Assembly: GCA_029263095.1 (NCBI GenBank)
Contig: JAJCYA010000038.1
Coordinates: 1 to 48,292 of the forward strand
Length of the DNA stretch: 48,292 nucleotides
Source: Acidimicrobiia bacterium
GTDB lineage: Bacteria > Actinomycetota > Acidimicrobiia > Spongiisociales > UBA11373
Direction of reading: 5' to 3'
Part shown: piece by piece, positions 1 through 8,426 of the stretch
Position numbering within the stretch: position 1 is the stretch's first letter
Layout of the letters: each line of letters opens with the position of its first letter
The notes under the pieces: generated by a model
What the model was told of the DNA's origin: nothing
Databases searched by the model: none
The model's input: only the letters and a program-made list of their open reading frames with translations
Made by a program: the position numbers and the translations under genes

Positions 1-282
1 AGCTCGCTTTGCTCGCTGACTCCCCCTCCAGGGTGGAGTAGTTCAGAGGGAGTGGGCTTGGTGTTTCTGACAACTCTCCCCTTTGGTGGGGGGTGGTCTG
101 AGCTTTCCCTCCGGCCAGCTTGCTTTGCTCGCTGACTCCCCCTCCAGGGTGGAGTAGTTCAGAGGGAGTGGGCTCAGTGTTTCTGACAACTCTCCCCTTT
201 TGGGGGGAGTCAAACGCCGTAGGCGTTTGGTGGGGGGTGGTCTGTGGATTCTGACAACTCTCCCCCACTAAGGGGAGTCACT
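1..282. repeat. GC-rich direct repeats with hairpins (two copies plus a partial third)
   Basis: Two near-identical units start at 1 and 117 (period 116). Each begins with agct(c/t)gctttgctcg, continues through a block beginning gactccccctccag, and ends in ggtggggggtggtctg. The second copy carries an extra segment of about 24 bases holding a perfect palindrome. A third, partial unit starts near 247 with ctgacaactctccccc. Each unit can fold: ACTCCCCCTC pairs with GAGGGAGT, and ACTCTCCCC pairs with GGGGAGT. No open frame with coding character is seen here. It resembles dispersed REP-like intergenic sequence. Its function is unknown. Confidence 0.75.
211..229. repeat. perfect hairpin inside repeat copy 2
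   Basis: caaacgccgtaggcgtttg is an 8-base perfect inverted repeat around a 3-base loop. It is present only in the second copy of the surrounding repeat, so it is an insertion relative to copy 1. No T-tract follows, so it is not a typical intrinsic terminator. Confidence 0.6.
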
Positions 283-340
283 CCGGCGGGAGCCAACGGC
301 CTGTCTGGGCCGGCTTCTGAGTGCCAGACTGTGGATCCAT

Positions 341-745
341 ATGGAAACCACCACCCTCACGATCGCCACCGGCTCTCGGCCTTCAGCTGTCGACCTCACC
401 ACCGACGCCGCATCGTTCGTACGCGGCAAAGGCGACGGTTTGCTCAATGTGTTCGTTCCTCATGCCACGGCGGGCGTTGCGGTGTTCGAAACGGGTGCGG
501 GGAGCGATCGGGACCTGCTCGATCATCTCGATTCGCTCTTCCCGCGCGACGGTCGGTGGAGCCATGCCCACGGTTCTCCCGGTCATGGGGCCGATCACGT
601 GATGCCTGCGGTGATCGCTCCATCAATCTCGATACCGGTGATCGACGGAAGGCTGCAGTTGGGGACGTGGCAATCGATCGTCCTAGTCGATTCCAATCGG
701 GACAATCCGAAGCGGATCGTGCGGCTTTCGTTTCTCTCCGGGTGA
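341..745 (+). CDS. YjbQ / UPF0047 family protein
   Basis: The 134-residue product has the usual length of the YjbQ/UPF0047 family, small soluble proteins that form trimers. Some members have been reported to show weak thiamine-phosphate synthase activity, but the physiological role is unsettled. Family hallmarks seen are HATAGVAVFE near residue 41, the histidine-rich stretch WSHAHGSPGHGADH, and the C-terminal block IPVIDGRLQLGTWQSIVLVD. The ATG at 341 is the best start because the family domain begins a few residues later, although no strong ribosome binding site precedes it. It stands alone between the repeats and a lipoprotein gene. The family call is firm; the function is not. Confidence 0.9.
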   Translation: METTTLTIATGSRPSAVDLTTDAASFVRGKGDGLLNVFVPHATAGVAVFETGAGSDRDLLDHLDSLFPRDGRWSHAHGSPGHGADHVMPAVIAPSISIPVIDGRLQLGTWQSIVLVDSNRDNPKRIVRLSFLSG

Positions 746-855
746 GGCCCCCGAGGAAGTCGAGGGCTGTGGGTGTCTGAGCGACCCGGGCCGGCCGCCG
801 ACCCCGGGTGTAGGGTTTCAGGGCAGAGGGACTCCGATCCTGGGGGAAGGCTCCA

Positions 856-2370
856 ATGAGCCGACACGGTGCGGCATTGGCGGTTGTGTTCGTCCTGGTT
901 GCTGCGTCCTGTGGTGGTGGTGGTGGTGACGCGGGGGGCCCTGGCGCTGGCTCGGATTCCCAAGCTGATTCTGCTGAGTCTGTGTTTGTTGGCGCTGCCG
1001 GTGGGGAAGTGGCAAGTCCCGATGGGCGGTTCACACTGTCGATTCCGGCGGGGGCGCTCGTCGAGGGTGTCGAGATCTCGATTGGCGTTGCTTCCGAAGA
1101 CGAGTGGCCTGAGGATGTGGTCGGAATCGAACCTCGAGCGGTCTATCGGTTGGAGCCCGACGGGTTGGAGTTCGCCGAGCCAGCCCTTTTCCAGTTGACG
1201 GTTCCTGTTGTGACCACCGACAAGGGCGTCGCTCCTCCGGTGGTCGTCGTGCGTAGTGGTGATGGCGAGTTCGAGGTCGTTGAGTTGGAGGTGGTGATCG
1301 ATTTCGATACCGGGACCGCGGTGGTTGCTGGCGCTGTTGAGCACTTCTCGTGGGCGGTCCAAACCGAAGGCGAGGTGACTATCGAACTAGAGAGGATCAG
1401 TCCGTCATGGAGGGACATAGGGGATACATGGCTCGCCGCACTGGCTGTGACGAATAATGATCGCTTCCACCAAATCCAAAGCCTGACTGTCGATCTCACT
1501 CACGACTCCTCTTTTCCAGTTGCCGTTCGAGAGAGCGCCGAAGACAGGCAGATTCAGCTCACTTCGTCGGAGCAGGTCACCTTCCCAATGGGTGAATGGG
1601 AGTGTGGCAGCTCGGGCCATGGCAGTTATGGGGTGGTCGTTTCTGGCATGTTGGTCCATCTCCCTTTGACGGACCGCTCCGCCGTCTTTCCGGTCTCTGT
1701 GGTAGTCCACGTTGGTGTCGAGTGCAGGGCGGTTCCGGGTGATGACCGAGATGACGGCGCGACTGAGGAGGGGACGGCAGGCGGCGAGGCCACCACGGAC
1801 GGGTTGTCGACCTCCTTCGAGATACCGGCCAGGTGTGAGGGGATCGAGAACAATGTCCCTCAGCCGGTTCCGTGCGCAGAGGATGGCACGCAGACAGTGG
1901 GGACCTCGGCAGCGTTGGCGCTGCGCGATCACATTCTCACTGTTGATTGCCAACCGGGGTGCGGTAACCCCGGTGACTGGCCGTTCCACCAGTATCAGAT
2001 CGAACTGTGGGTGGGCGACGACCGGGCGATCCTATGCGACGACGATCCTGGTTTTGCCTGTCGGCTTACAAACATGCAGACCTACGAGGTGCTGTCGCCG
2101 GGTGTTGACGGTGTTTCGGTTCCCGAGAGGATGATCGCGGATGAAGGCATCGGTCTCGAGCTGACTGGGCCGTGGAACTTCAACGCTGAGACCGGCACAA
2201 TCCAGCTCGGCGTTCTGCCGATCTCTCAGATTGTCATCCAGTGGTGGTACGGCGATGAGCCTGTGAATTCCGAGTTGGTTCTATTGACGATCGAGGGCGA
2301 CGATCTGGAAGCATTCTCCGATGGGTTGGCGACGATGGGCACAGTCGAGGTAGTCGCACTCGGGGAGTGA
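856..2370 (+). CDS. secreted lipoprotein with ZU5-like N-terminal domain
   Basis: The 504-residue product starts with a lipoprotein signal peptide ending in the lipobox VAASC (Cys about residue 19), followed by a glycine-rich linker, so it is probably anchored on the outer face of the membrane. Residues of about 50-120 (GGEVASPDG, LSIPAGAL, then a PxAVYRLEPDG-like strand) resemble the ZU5-like domain of secreted bacterial proteins. The rest, with several paired cysteines (ECGSSG, DCQPGCG, CDDDPGFAC), is not recognised. An acidic low-complexity linker lies near residues 295-320. A good ribosome binding site (ggggaagg, 841-848) supports the ATG. Ligand and role are unknown. Confidence 0.85.
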   Translation: MSRHGAALAVVFVLVAASCGGGGGDAGGPGAGSDSQADSAESVFVGAAGGEVASPDGRFTLSIPAGALVEGVEISIGVASEDEWPEDVVGIEPRAVYRLEPDGLEFAEPALFQLTVPVVTTDKGVAPPVVVVRSGDGEFEVVELEVVIDFDTGTAVVAGAVEHFSWAVQTEGEVTIELERISPSWRDIGDTWLAALAVTNNDRFHQIQSLTVDLTHDSSFPVAVRESAEDRQIQLTSSEQVTFPMGEWECGSSGHGSYGVVVSGMLVHLPLTDRSAVFPVSVVVHVGVECRAVPGDDRDDGATEEGTAGGEATTDGLSTSFEIPARCEGIENNVPQPVPCAEDGTQTVGTSAALALRDHILTVDCQPGCGNPGDWPFHQYQIELWVGDDRAILCDDDPGFACRLTNMQTYEVLSPGVDGVSVPERMIADEGIGLELTGPWNFNAETGTIQLGVLPISQIVIQWWYGDEPVNSELVLLTIEGDDLEAFSDGLATMGTVEVVALGE

Positions 2371-2558
2371 TCGGCCAAAGCGGACCGCCTCGCCTCGCCT
2401 CTGAACTCTGCTGTCTGGAGGCTGGAGTCTCCGGGCCCTCAGCTCCCCTTCCTTTTGAATAGTTCCCTGAGTCTGACTGATGCCGAGGGTGCCGCCGAGG
2501 GCGCCGGCCCCCGTCGAGGCACACCGGAATTGAGCAGGTTGATCGACCGTTCAGTATC

Positions 2559-3602
2559 TTGCTTCGAGGTCGAGGAGGAGGCGCCATCACCAACCTGGTA
2601 CCACTGGATGAACTGAATGCTGCAGCCCCCTTGTCGCGGCTCGGGGCCGACGCGATGCCGGTCGGTTCCTTCTACACCCGGTCGAACTTCGAGGTTCCAA
2701 CCGTCGATCTCGATGCCTGGCGACTGACCGTCTCCGGCCTGGTTGATGACCCGATGGTCTTGTCGATGAGCGACATCATGTCGTTCGGTGAGTCGATGGA
2801 GCTGGTGACGCTGGAGTGTGCCGGAAACGGCCGGATCCTGATGGATCCGATTCCGAGTGGTGCTCCGTGGGGGTTGGGGGCGGTGAGCGTTGCCGAATTC
2901 ACCGGAGCGCCTCTGGCCCGGGTGCTGGCGGCAGCCAACCCCTTGCGGGATGTTGTCGACTTCGTCTTTACGGGTCTCGATCGGGGAAGGGTCGAACCGG
3001 AAGGCGATATCAACTACGCCTTCAGCCTCGATGCCGGTACGGCGCTGTCCCCAGGCCCGATCCTGGCGTGGCAAATGAACGGCGAGTCCCTGACGCCTAC
3101 ACATGGAGCTCCGCTGCGGTTGTTGGTTCCCAGCAGCTACGGGATGGCCTCGGTGAAGTGGCTCACCAGCATCACTGCCATCGATGAACGCTTCACCGGT
3201 CACTTCCGATTGAAGTACCGCTACCTGGGAGACCCGATCGCCTCTGAGGGCGAGAATGTGGGACCGATAAGGGTCCGCTCGTTGATCGTGTCGCCCGGTG
3301 ACGGCGAGGACATAGGTGAGAGGACCGAGATCAACGGTGTTGCTTGGAGTGGATCAGGCGGCATCGAATCGGTGACCATTCAGGTCGATGACGGAGATTG
3401 GGTCGAAGCCGGGCTGGGAACACCACTGGGACCGTTTGCCCCGACTCCGTGGTCGATGTCCATTTCGCTCCAGCCCGGATCGCGCTCCATCCGAGCGCGG
3501 GCGACCGACTCCGCCGGCAACGTTCAGCCCCTCGAATCGATCTGGAACCGGAACGGCTACGCCAACAATGTTGCGCACACGGTCGGCGTTCGGGTCGGCT
3601 GA
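2559..3602 (+). CDS. sulfite-oxidase-family molybdopterin-dependent oxidoreductase
   Basis: The protein (about 340 residues) has the two-domain layout of sulfite oxidase-like enzymes: a molybdopterin-binding domain (about residues 30-215) and a C-terminal immunoglobulin-like dimerisation domain (about 240-345). LECAGNGR contains the cysteine expected to ligand molybdenum. THGAPLRLLVP and YGMASVKWL are typical of the family. No heme domain, signal peptide or Tat motif is present, so it appears cytoplasmic or lacks its export signal. The start is unresolved: the open frame begins at 2481 without any ATG or GTG. TTG at 2559 is used here, but a strong gaggaggagg (2572-2581) points to an atypical codon further in. 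Substrate unknown. Confidence 0.88.
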   Translation: MLRGRGGGAITNLVPLDELNAAAPLSRLGADAMPVGSFYTRSNFEVPTVDLDAWRLTVSGLVDDPMVLSMSDIMSFGESMELVTLECAGNGRILMDPIPSGAPWGLGAVSVAEFTGAPLARVLAAANPLRDVVDFVFTGLDRGRVEPEGDINYAFSLDAGTALSPGPILAWQMNGESLTPTHGAPLRLLVPSSYGMASVKWLTSITAIDERFTGHFRLKYRYLGDPIASEGENVGPIRVRSLIVSPGDGEDIGERTEINGVAWSGSGGIESVTIQVDDGDWVEAGLGTPLGPFAPTPWSMSISLQPGSRSIRARATDSAGNVQPLESIWNRNGYANNVAHTVGVRVG

Positions 3603-3609
3603 GCCGTAC

Positions 3610-4986
3610 CTACGGCGTCATGATGTCGACGCACCATTCAGCGCCATCGGTCAGGTAGCCGCAGGTGCCTCCGAAGCCCTCGTAGTCAGATCCCACCGCT
3701 GATTCGGCGTACAGCGCATCGCAGGCCGCCCAGTCGCTGGCGGCACACGCATCCCACAATCCATCGAGGTAGGCGTCGTCGCCGTACGCAAGCGGGTAGT
3801 TCTCATCATCGCCGTCGCACCATTCCGAGCCATCTGTGAGGTAGCCGCAAGTTCCCCCGAACTCCTCGTATTCGGATCCGATCGGTGACTCAGAGTAGAG
3901 CGTGTCGCATGCCGGCCAGTCGCTGGCGGCACATGCGTCCCACAGGGCGTCGAAGTAGGCGTCGTCACCGTAGGTGAACACCTCACCGAGTACCGCCTCG
4001 ATGCACCAGAGCGTGCCGTCGGTCTGGTAGCCGCAGGTGCCTCCGAAGTCCTCGTATTCGGTTCCGACCGGTGATTCTGAGAAGAGCGCGTCGCATGCGG
4101 TCATGTCACCGGCCGCACATGCATCCCACAGCCCGTCGAGGTAGGCGTCGTCCCCGTACGTCGATGGCTCTCCAAACTCGTCGGTGCACCAGCGGGCCCC
4201 ATCGGTCAGATAGCCGCAGCTGGCGCCGAACTCCTCGTAGTCGGACCCGATCGGAGCCTCGATATACAGCGTGTCGCACGCCGCCCAGTCACCTGCTCCG
4301 CAATCTGCCCAAAGCCCATCGAGGTAGGTGTCGGCGGCAGCGAACTCATCGACGCACCACATAGATCCATCGCTGATTCCGCCGCAGGTGGCGCCGAACG
4401 CCTCGTAGTCCGATCCGACCGGAGCCTCCAGATACAGCGAATCGCATGCGGCCCAGAGACCCATCTCGCATTCGGTCCACAGCACGTCGAGGTATGGGTC
4501 GGTGGGACCGCTCTCGTCGCTGCTGCACCAAACCCCGCCGGCTGTCGTCCCGCCGCATGTGTCGCCGAATCGCTCGTATTCCGAACCGACTGGGGACTCG
4601 CGGTAGAGAGTGTCACAGGCGGCCATGTCGCCGGCTGCGCAGTCGCTCCATAGAGAGTCGAGCTGCGTGTCGTCGCCCCGGTCGTCGGGTGGCGCAGGCG
4701 GTTCGGGAGTCGCAGCGACGTCGGCTCGGTCGGTGCGGCCCGCCTTGGAGAGTGCAAGATTCTGTGCGCCTGCGGGGTCCTTCCGCTCTTCGGCCGGATC
4801 CTTCTTCTGAAGCAGATCCGAACCTGCCGCGGTGGTGGTGGTTGCCGTGGTGTCGCTGGTGGTGGTTGCCGGTGCGTTTGTTGTTGAGGTCGCCTCGCTA
4901 TCGCTAGTGGTAAACACTCCGCCTTCGTCATCACCGCAGGCGGCGAGAACCAAGACAACGGCGATCCCCAAGGTGAACTTTCGCAT
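3610..4986 (-). CDS. lipoprotein with six four-cysteine repeats
   Basis: The 458-residue product has a signal peptide with lipobox LAACG (Cys17), then a Thr/Ser-rich spacer (about 25-58), a charged stretch, and six tandem repeats of 53-62 residues (about 108-164, 165-220, 221-281, 282-343, 344-405, 406-458). Each repeat follows YLDxLWxxCxxxxxxACDxLY, SPVGSxYExFG, TCGxxxDGxxWC, with four conserved cysteines that could form two disulfides outside the cell. Repeats 3 to 6 also share a YGDDA linker. gggagg upstream of the ATG is a good ribosome binding site. Such cysteine repeats are known from secreted actinobacterial proteins without an assigned function. A structural or binding role at the cell surface is inference. 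Confidence 0.9.
   Translation of the reverse strand: MRKFTLGIAVVLVLAACGDDEGGVFTTSDSEATSTTNAPATTTSDTTATTTTAAGSDLLQKKDPAEERKDPAGAQNLALSKAGRTDRADVAATPEPPAPPDDRGDDTQLDSLWSDCAAGDMAACDTLYRESPVGSEYERFGDTCGGTTAGGVWCSSDESGPTDPYLDVLWTECEMGLWAACDSLYLEAPVGSDYEAFGATCGGISDGSMWCVDEFAAADTYLDGLWADCGAGDWAACDTLYIEAPIGSDYEEFGASCGYLTDGARWCTDEFGEPSTYGDDAYLDGLWDACAAGDMTACDALFSESPVGTEYEDFGGTCGYQTDGTLWCIEAVLGEVFTYGDDAYFDALWDACAASDWPACDTLYSESPIGSEYEEFGGTCGYLTDGSEWCDGDDENYPLAYGDDAYLDGLWDACAASDWAACDALYAESAVGSDYEGFGGTCGYLTDGAEWCVDIMTP
3613..4665 (-). repeat. six in-frame tandem repeats of about 160-185 bp
   Basis: DNA encoding the six cysteine-containing modules of the lipoprotein. The blocks for repeats 3 to 6 are the most alike, for example the recurring gaggtaggcgtcgtc and gcggcacatgcatcccac type segments on the + strand. 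This suggests amplification from the C-terminal end. Confidence 0.8.
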
Positions 4987-5207
4987 TCGGCTTCCTCCCT
5001 AGCTCCAGTCGAATCCCGCTCTGTCAACGGCCTGCACAGCATCTGGCCGTTGAGTCATCCCCGGTAGGGGCGAAAGACACCCAGCCGTCGATTGGGGAGA
5101 ACCGGATGCTGGTCTGAAGGCGATGGGGTATTCCGGACGCGCCGAGCGGCCGTGCAACTCCCGGAATACAGTGGTCCGGAACAAGCCGACACGGAGGGAA
5201 GCTCCCC

Positions 5208-5621
5208 ATGAATGTGGCGATCGTCTTTGACAGCTCTACGGGGAGGACCCGAACGGCTGCCGAGCAAATGGCTGGGGTGGTCCGGGCAGCGGGACACGAG
5301 TGCTCCGTGCAATCGGTTCAGGATGCCGGCCCCGCCACGGTGAGCGCCGCCGATGCGGTGTGTATCGGCAGCTGGACCGAGGGGCTCTTCGTGGTGCTTC
5401 AGCACGCCACCAAGGCAACGATGGAGTTCATCGACCGCCTCGGTCCGTTGGATGGAAAGCCCGCTGCGGTGTTTTGCACCTACAAGCTGGCCGTGGGCGG
5501 GATGCTCCCCAAGATGGCGGCAAGGCTGGGAGAGCGGGGCGCCAACGTCACTGGGCAGTTCAAATCGCGCGGAGCCTTTGCGGCGGAAGGCTTCGACGAC
5601 TGGGTGCGGAGCCTCGGGTAG
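5208..5621 (+). CDS. flavodoxin-like domain protein
   Basis: This 137-residue protein has a flavodoxin fold. It starts with the beta-strand MNVAIVFDSSTGRTRTAAE, whose STGRTRTA loop matches the FMN-phosphate-binding loop, and then IGSWTEGLFVV and VFCTYKLAVGGML, which resemble the other two flavin-binding loops. It probably carries FMN and acts in low-potential electron transfer or as a small NAD(P)H-dependent reductase; the partner is not visible. It is read alone, between two divergent lipoprotein genes. A ggaggga-like ribosome binding site (agggaagc) lies just before the ATG. Confidence 0.82.
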   Translation: MNVAIVFDSSTGRTRTAAEQMAGVVRAAGHECSVQSVQDAGPATVSAADAVCIGSWTEGLFVVLQHATKATMEFIDRLGPLDGKPAAVFCTYKLAVGGMLPKMAARLGERGANVTGQFKSRGAFAAEGFDDWVRSLG

Positions 5622-5670
5622 TCGGATCCAGAGCTGAACCGAGCGAACCTCCAAGCGGACCGATCCACCT

Positions 5671-6807
5671 CTACGGCAAGGCGTCGAGCACGGTTGGCTG
5701 GTAGATCGTGGCGCTGTCGCTGATCGCCGAACCGATCACGATCACCTCAGGATCGGCCGGATCATCGCCGGGCAGGAAGAACTCTGTGTAGAACGGGAAC
5801 GTCGTTCCGATCGCGACCTCAGCCTCACGAATCCACCCATATCCGGCCGCCTCGACCGCCTCCGTGTCGCACTCGTTTCTGTTGTCGTCCACCAAGACGC
5901 CCGCGACGACCAATGAGATGGGAGGCACGGCCGCCGCACTCGACACGAGTCCTTCCGCGAGTGCTGTGGGCGTCAACGCCCCCAGCAGCAACAGGCATCG
6001 ACCTTCGTCGTTGTTGAAGCGCGGATGCGTCTCGGTCTCGATGAGGCCGAATACGAAGCCGTCCCAGTCCGTCGGAGGCCCAGCGCTACTGGTATGGCCG
6101 AACCCGCTCGCCACCTCATCGCCAACCGGCAGAGCCTCCCGACCGGCCAGAACCGATCCGCCGATCACGACGCCGGGACTGGGCAAGGCGTCGAGGACGG
6201 TCAGCTCGTAGATGGTGGCGTCATCGCTGGATGCCGAGCCGACGGTGACTACGTCGGGTTCAGCCGGATCAGGTCCGGGTAGGAAGAACTCCGAGTAGAA
6301 CGGAAACGTGGTTCCGACGGTCACCTGGGCGTCGCGTATCCATCCGTACCCCGCTGCCTTGATTTCCTCCAGGTCGCACTCGTTGATTCCATCGTCCATC
6401 GAGACGCCCGCGATGGTCATCGAGATGGGGGGCGTGGCGGATCCGTCCGACACGAGTCCTTCTGCGAGTGCGGTCGGCGTCAGGGTTCCCAGCAGGAATA
6501 GGCATCGTCCCTCGACATCGTTGAACTCGTGCGTCCCGGTTTCGACGAGACCGAGTACGAGCCCATCCCAAGATGCCGAGGACCCATCGCCTGCGGCGTA
6601 GCTGAATCCACTCGCCGTTGCATCATCGACGGGTAGCGGGCTGTCGATGGTTCCGCGCTCTTGTGCGGTGGTCGTGGGTGTCGTCGAGCCGCCCGACGGC
6701 GAGGTTGGTTGGGATGCCTCGGTTGAATCGCTCGGTGATGAACAGCCTGCTGCCACGAGAACGAGCGCAGTCCCCAGCGCGAGCATCCGTGCGGTCAACC
6801 CTGACAT
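5671..6807 (-). CDS. lipoprotein with a two-fold internal duplication
   Basis: The 378-residue product has a signal peptide with lipobox VAAGC (Cys22) and a Ser/Thr-rich spacer to about residue 60. It is then made of two copies of a module of about 150 residues (about 60-215 and 225-378). Shared landmarks are ASGF, WDGxVxGLxET, GRCLxLLGxLTPTALAEGLVS, NECDxE, AAGYGWIR, GTTFPFYxEFFLPG and ATIYxxTVLDALP. Each copy keeps two cysteines (GRCL, NEC). The module is not recognised. Export and lipid anchoring are supported; the function is unknown. It is transcribed in the direction opposite to the flavodoxin-like gene, tail to tail. Confidence 0.85.
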   Translation of the reverse strand: MSGLTARMLALGTALVLVAAGCSSPSDSTEASQPTSPSGGSTTPTTTAQERGTIDSPLPVDDATASGFSYAAGDGSSASWDGLVLGLVETGTHEFNDVEGRCLFLLGTLTPTALAEGLVSDGSATPPISMTIAGVSMDDGINECDLEEIKAAGYGWIRDAQVTVGTTFPFYSEFFLPGPDPAEPDVVTVGSASSDDATIYELTVLDALPSPGVVIGGSVLAGREALPVGDEVASGFGHTSSAGPPTDWDGFVFGLIETETHPRFNNDEGRCLLLLGALTPTALAEGLVSSAAAVPPISLVVAGVLVDDNRNECDTEAVEAAGYGWIREAEVAIGTTFPFYTEFFLPGDDPADPEVIVIGSAISDSATIYQPTVLDALP

Positions 6808-6891
6808 GTCGGTCGGCTCCGTTCACCCCGATTCAGATCGAGGGTGTGACCCTAGATTCACCGATGCCGAGTCTCATCATGGGCAGGTCCT

Positions 6892-7233
6892 TCATCCCAG
6901 TTCCACTCCTTTGTCGATCATCGTTCCTTCGAGCGGATAGCCAGCGTCTTGCCAATCGGCTAGGCCACCTTCGTAGCGCCTGACGTGGTGGTAGCCGCTC
7001 TCGACGAGGTAGTCGTAAGCGAGCCGGCTTCCGAAGCACGCAACGTCGGAGCAGTAGACGACGATTTCATCCTCAGGATCCAGCAGTTCTCCGGCCTCCT
7101 TCACGCTTGTCACGTTGATCGACCCGGGTATTCGAATAGCTTCGAAAGCCCAATCGTGCAGTGCCAATACCAGCTTGAAATCGTCCCCTCGGTCGAGCTT
7201 TGCCTTTAGCTCTTCCCGGTCGATCAGTTCCAT
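6892..7233 (-). CDS. single-domain rhodanese-like protein
   Basis: The 113-residue protein is a single rhodanese domain. HDWAFEAIRIPGSINV matches the N-terminal half, and the active-site loop reads YCSDVACFGSR, with the expected nucleophilic cysteine followed by a short loop with a second cysteine. The C-terminal RRYEGGLADWQDAGYPLEG is typical. It probably handles persulfide sulfur in the cytoplasm. ggggagg immediately upstream supports the ATG. The gene starts 24 bp after the stop of the methyltransferase gene on the same strand, so the two are likely an operon. Confidence 0.92.
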   Translation of the reverse strand: MELIDREELKAKLDRGDDFKLVLALHDWAFEAIRIPGSINVTSVKEAGELLDPEDEIVVYCSDVACFGSRLAYDYLVESGYHHVRRYEGGLADWQDAGYPLEGTMIDKGVELG

Positions 7234-7257
7234 TGCGCCTCCCCGTCTTCCTCAGGA

Positions 7258-7845
7258 TCAGTCGTCGGCGGATTTCTCTCCGCTGATCAGAAACTCCTGA
7301 CTTCGGCCGGCCTTTCGTTCCTCGACGGCGGCGTTGACGAAGCCGTTGTCCGCCATGGTGTTGGAGAGTTCCTGAGCCTGTTCGCTCGTGATCCCCCAGG
7401 ATCGATCTCCATCGTGGCGTTCGACAATGAGGAACCGGCCTCCCGGACGGAGCACCCTTCGGGTTTCGATGAACCCTTTGGTCAGGTCGTCCCAGTGGTG
7501 AGTGGCGTGTACGGACCATGCGACGTCGAAGCGTTGGTCGGGGAAGGGGAGTTGTTCGGCAGCCGCAACCTCGAAGGCGACGTTGCTGAGACGACGAGCG
7601 CGGCGCCCAGCCATCCGAACGAAGTCCGGAGATGGATCGACGCCAAACGCGGCACCGTCGGAGAGGAGCGGGGCGGCAGCGATAACCGCTGCTCCGCTTC
7701 CGCAACCGATATCGAGGATCTGCATATCCGGTTGGAGCTGAGCCCAGTCGACCACCCCTCGGCTGGCGGCAGGGTTGCGGTGGAAGAGCGCGTAGGCCCG
7801 CGCCTTCCACCCGGTCCAGGCTCCATGGTCATGGTCGGCGGCCAA
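7258..7845 (-). CDS. class I SAM-dependent methyltransferase
   Basis: The 195-residue protein has a Methyltransf_11-type Rossmann fold: motif I LDIGCGSGAAV (about residue 44), acidic end of strand 2 FGVDPSPD, then AAAEQLPFPDQRFDVAWS, and the post-motif RRVLRPGGRFLIVERHDG. It transfers a methyl group from S-adenosylmethionine to an unidentified acceptor. The start appears to be TTG at 7845, preceded by ggaga. The ATG-like triplets nearby are out of frame. It is first in a probable two-gene operon with the rhodanese. Confidence 0.88.
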   Translation of the reverse strand: MAADHDHGAWTGWKARAYALFHRNPAASRGVVDWAQLQPDMQILDIGCGSGAAVIAAAPLLSDGAAFGVDPSPDFVRMAGRRARRLSNVAFEVAAAEQLPFPDQRFDVAWSVHATHHWDDLTKGFIETRRVLRPGGRFLIVERHDGDRSWGITSEQAQELSNTMADNGFVNAAVEERKAGRSQEFLISGEKSADD

Positions 7846-8021
7846 AACGGTTCTCCAATTGAATGGCGGTGCCCCACCACGAACCTACACGACCAGCCGT
7901 GAGGAGGGTGAAGCTGCTCCAGACACCCAAGGACCGGAAACGGTCCACCCGAGAGCAGCTGCCGAAACGTCCGACTTGCCCTTCTCGGACCAGCCTCACG
8001 GGTTCAGATCGCTACGGCTGG

Positions 8022-8426
8022 CTACTCGCGAGGTGGCGGCTCGGTGCTCTTCCGGAGGAACGCCAGGGCATCGGCTTCATTCACGAACACCTGGAAAGGC
8101 ATCGGCAACCGGCTGAGTGCCTCCGGAAAGTCACCCAACGCTGTTGGAGCGTCGGGATCAATGATGGCTGCAACTGCCGAGAAGACCGACACAGAGCCTG
8201 AGATCATGGCGTTCCACGCCTCGGGGTCACCCTCCGGCCACTCTCGGAGATCGAGGAGGGCCGGTCTGGGCACACCATCAAGATGGTCACCGATCGCGAC
8301 AAGCATTTCGGTAACCGTTTCGTGCGTGCTCGGAACGCCCTTTGAGTGGACGTGGATGATCGCGTCTTCGATCCACAGGATCGCCGAAGTTGTCTCGGTG
8401 GCATCAGCCGGTGGTTCCATCGCCAC
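8022..8426 (-). CDS. small STAS/SpoIIAA-like protein
   Basis: This 134-residue soluble protein has alternating strands and helices reminiscent of STAS-like proteins. ILWIEDAIIHVHSKG is followed by a helix (HETVTEMLVAIGDHL), a strand PALLDLREW, a helix containing NAMISGSVSVFSAVAAI, and a final PFQVFVNEADALAFLRK. STAS-like proteins often act in regulation by protein-protein contact. No partner is adjacent, and the assignment is by pattern only. The start is GTG at 8426 or the ATG two codons later; neither has a strong ribosome binding site. Confidence 0.6.
   Translation of the reverse strand: MAMEPPADATETTSAILWIEDAIIHVHSKGVPSTHETVTEMLVAIGDHLDGVPRPALLDLREWPEGDPEAWNAMISGSVSVFSAVAAIIDPDAPTALGDFPEALSRLPMPFQVFVNEADALAFLRKSTEPPPRE

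Noticed and set aside
1-282. CRISPR-like array
   Set aside because: Only two or three long units with no regular spacers; the units themselves fold into hairpins.
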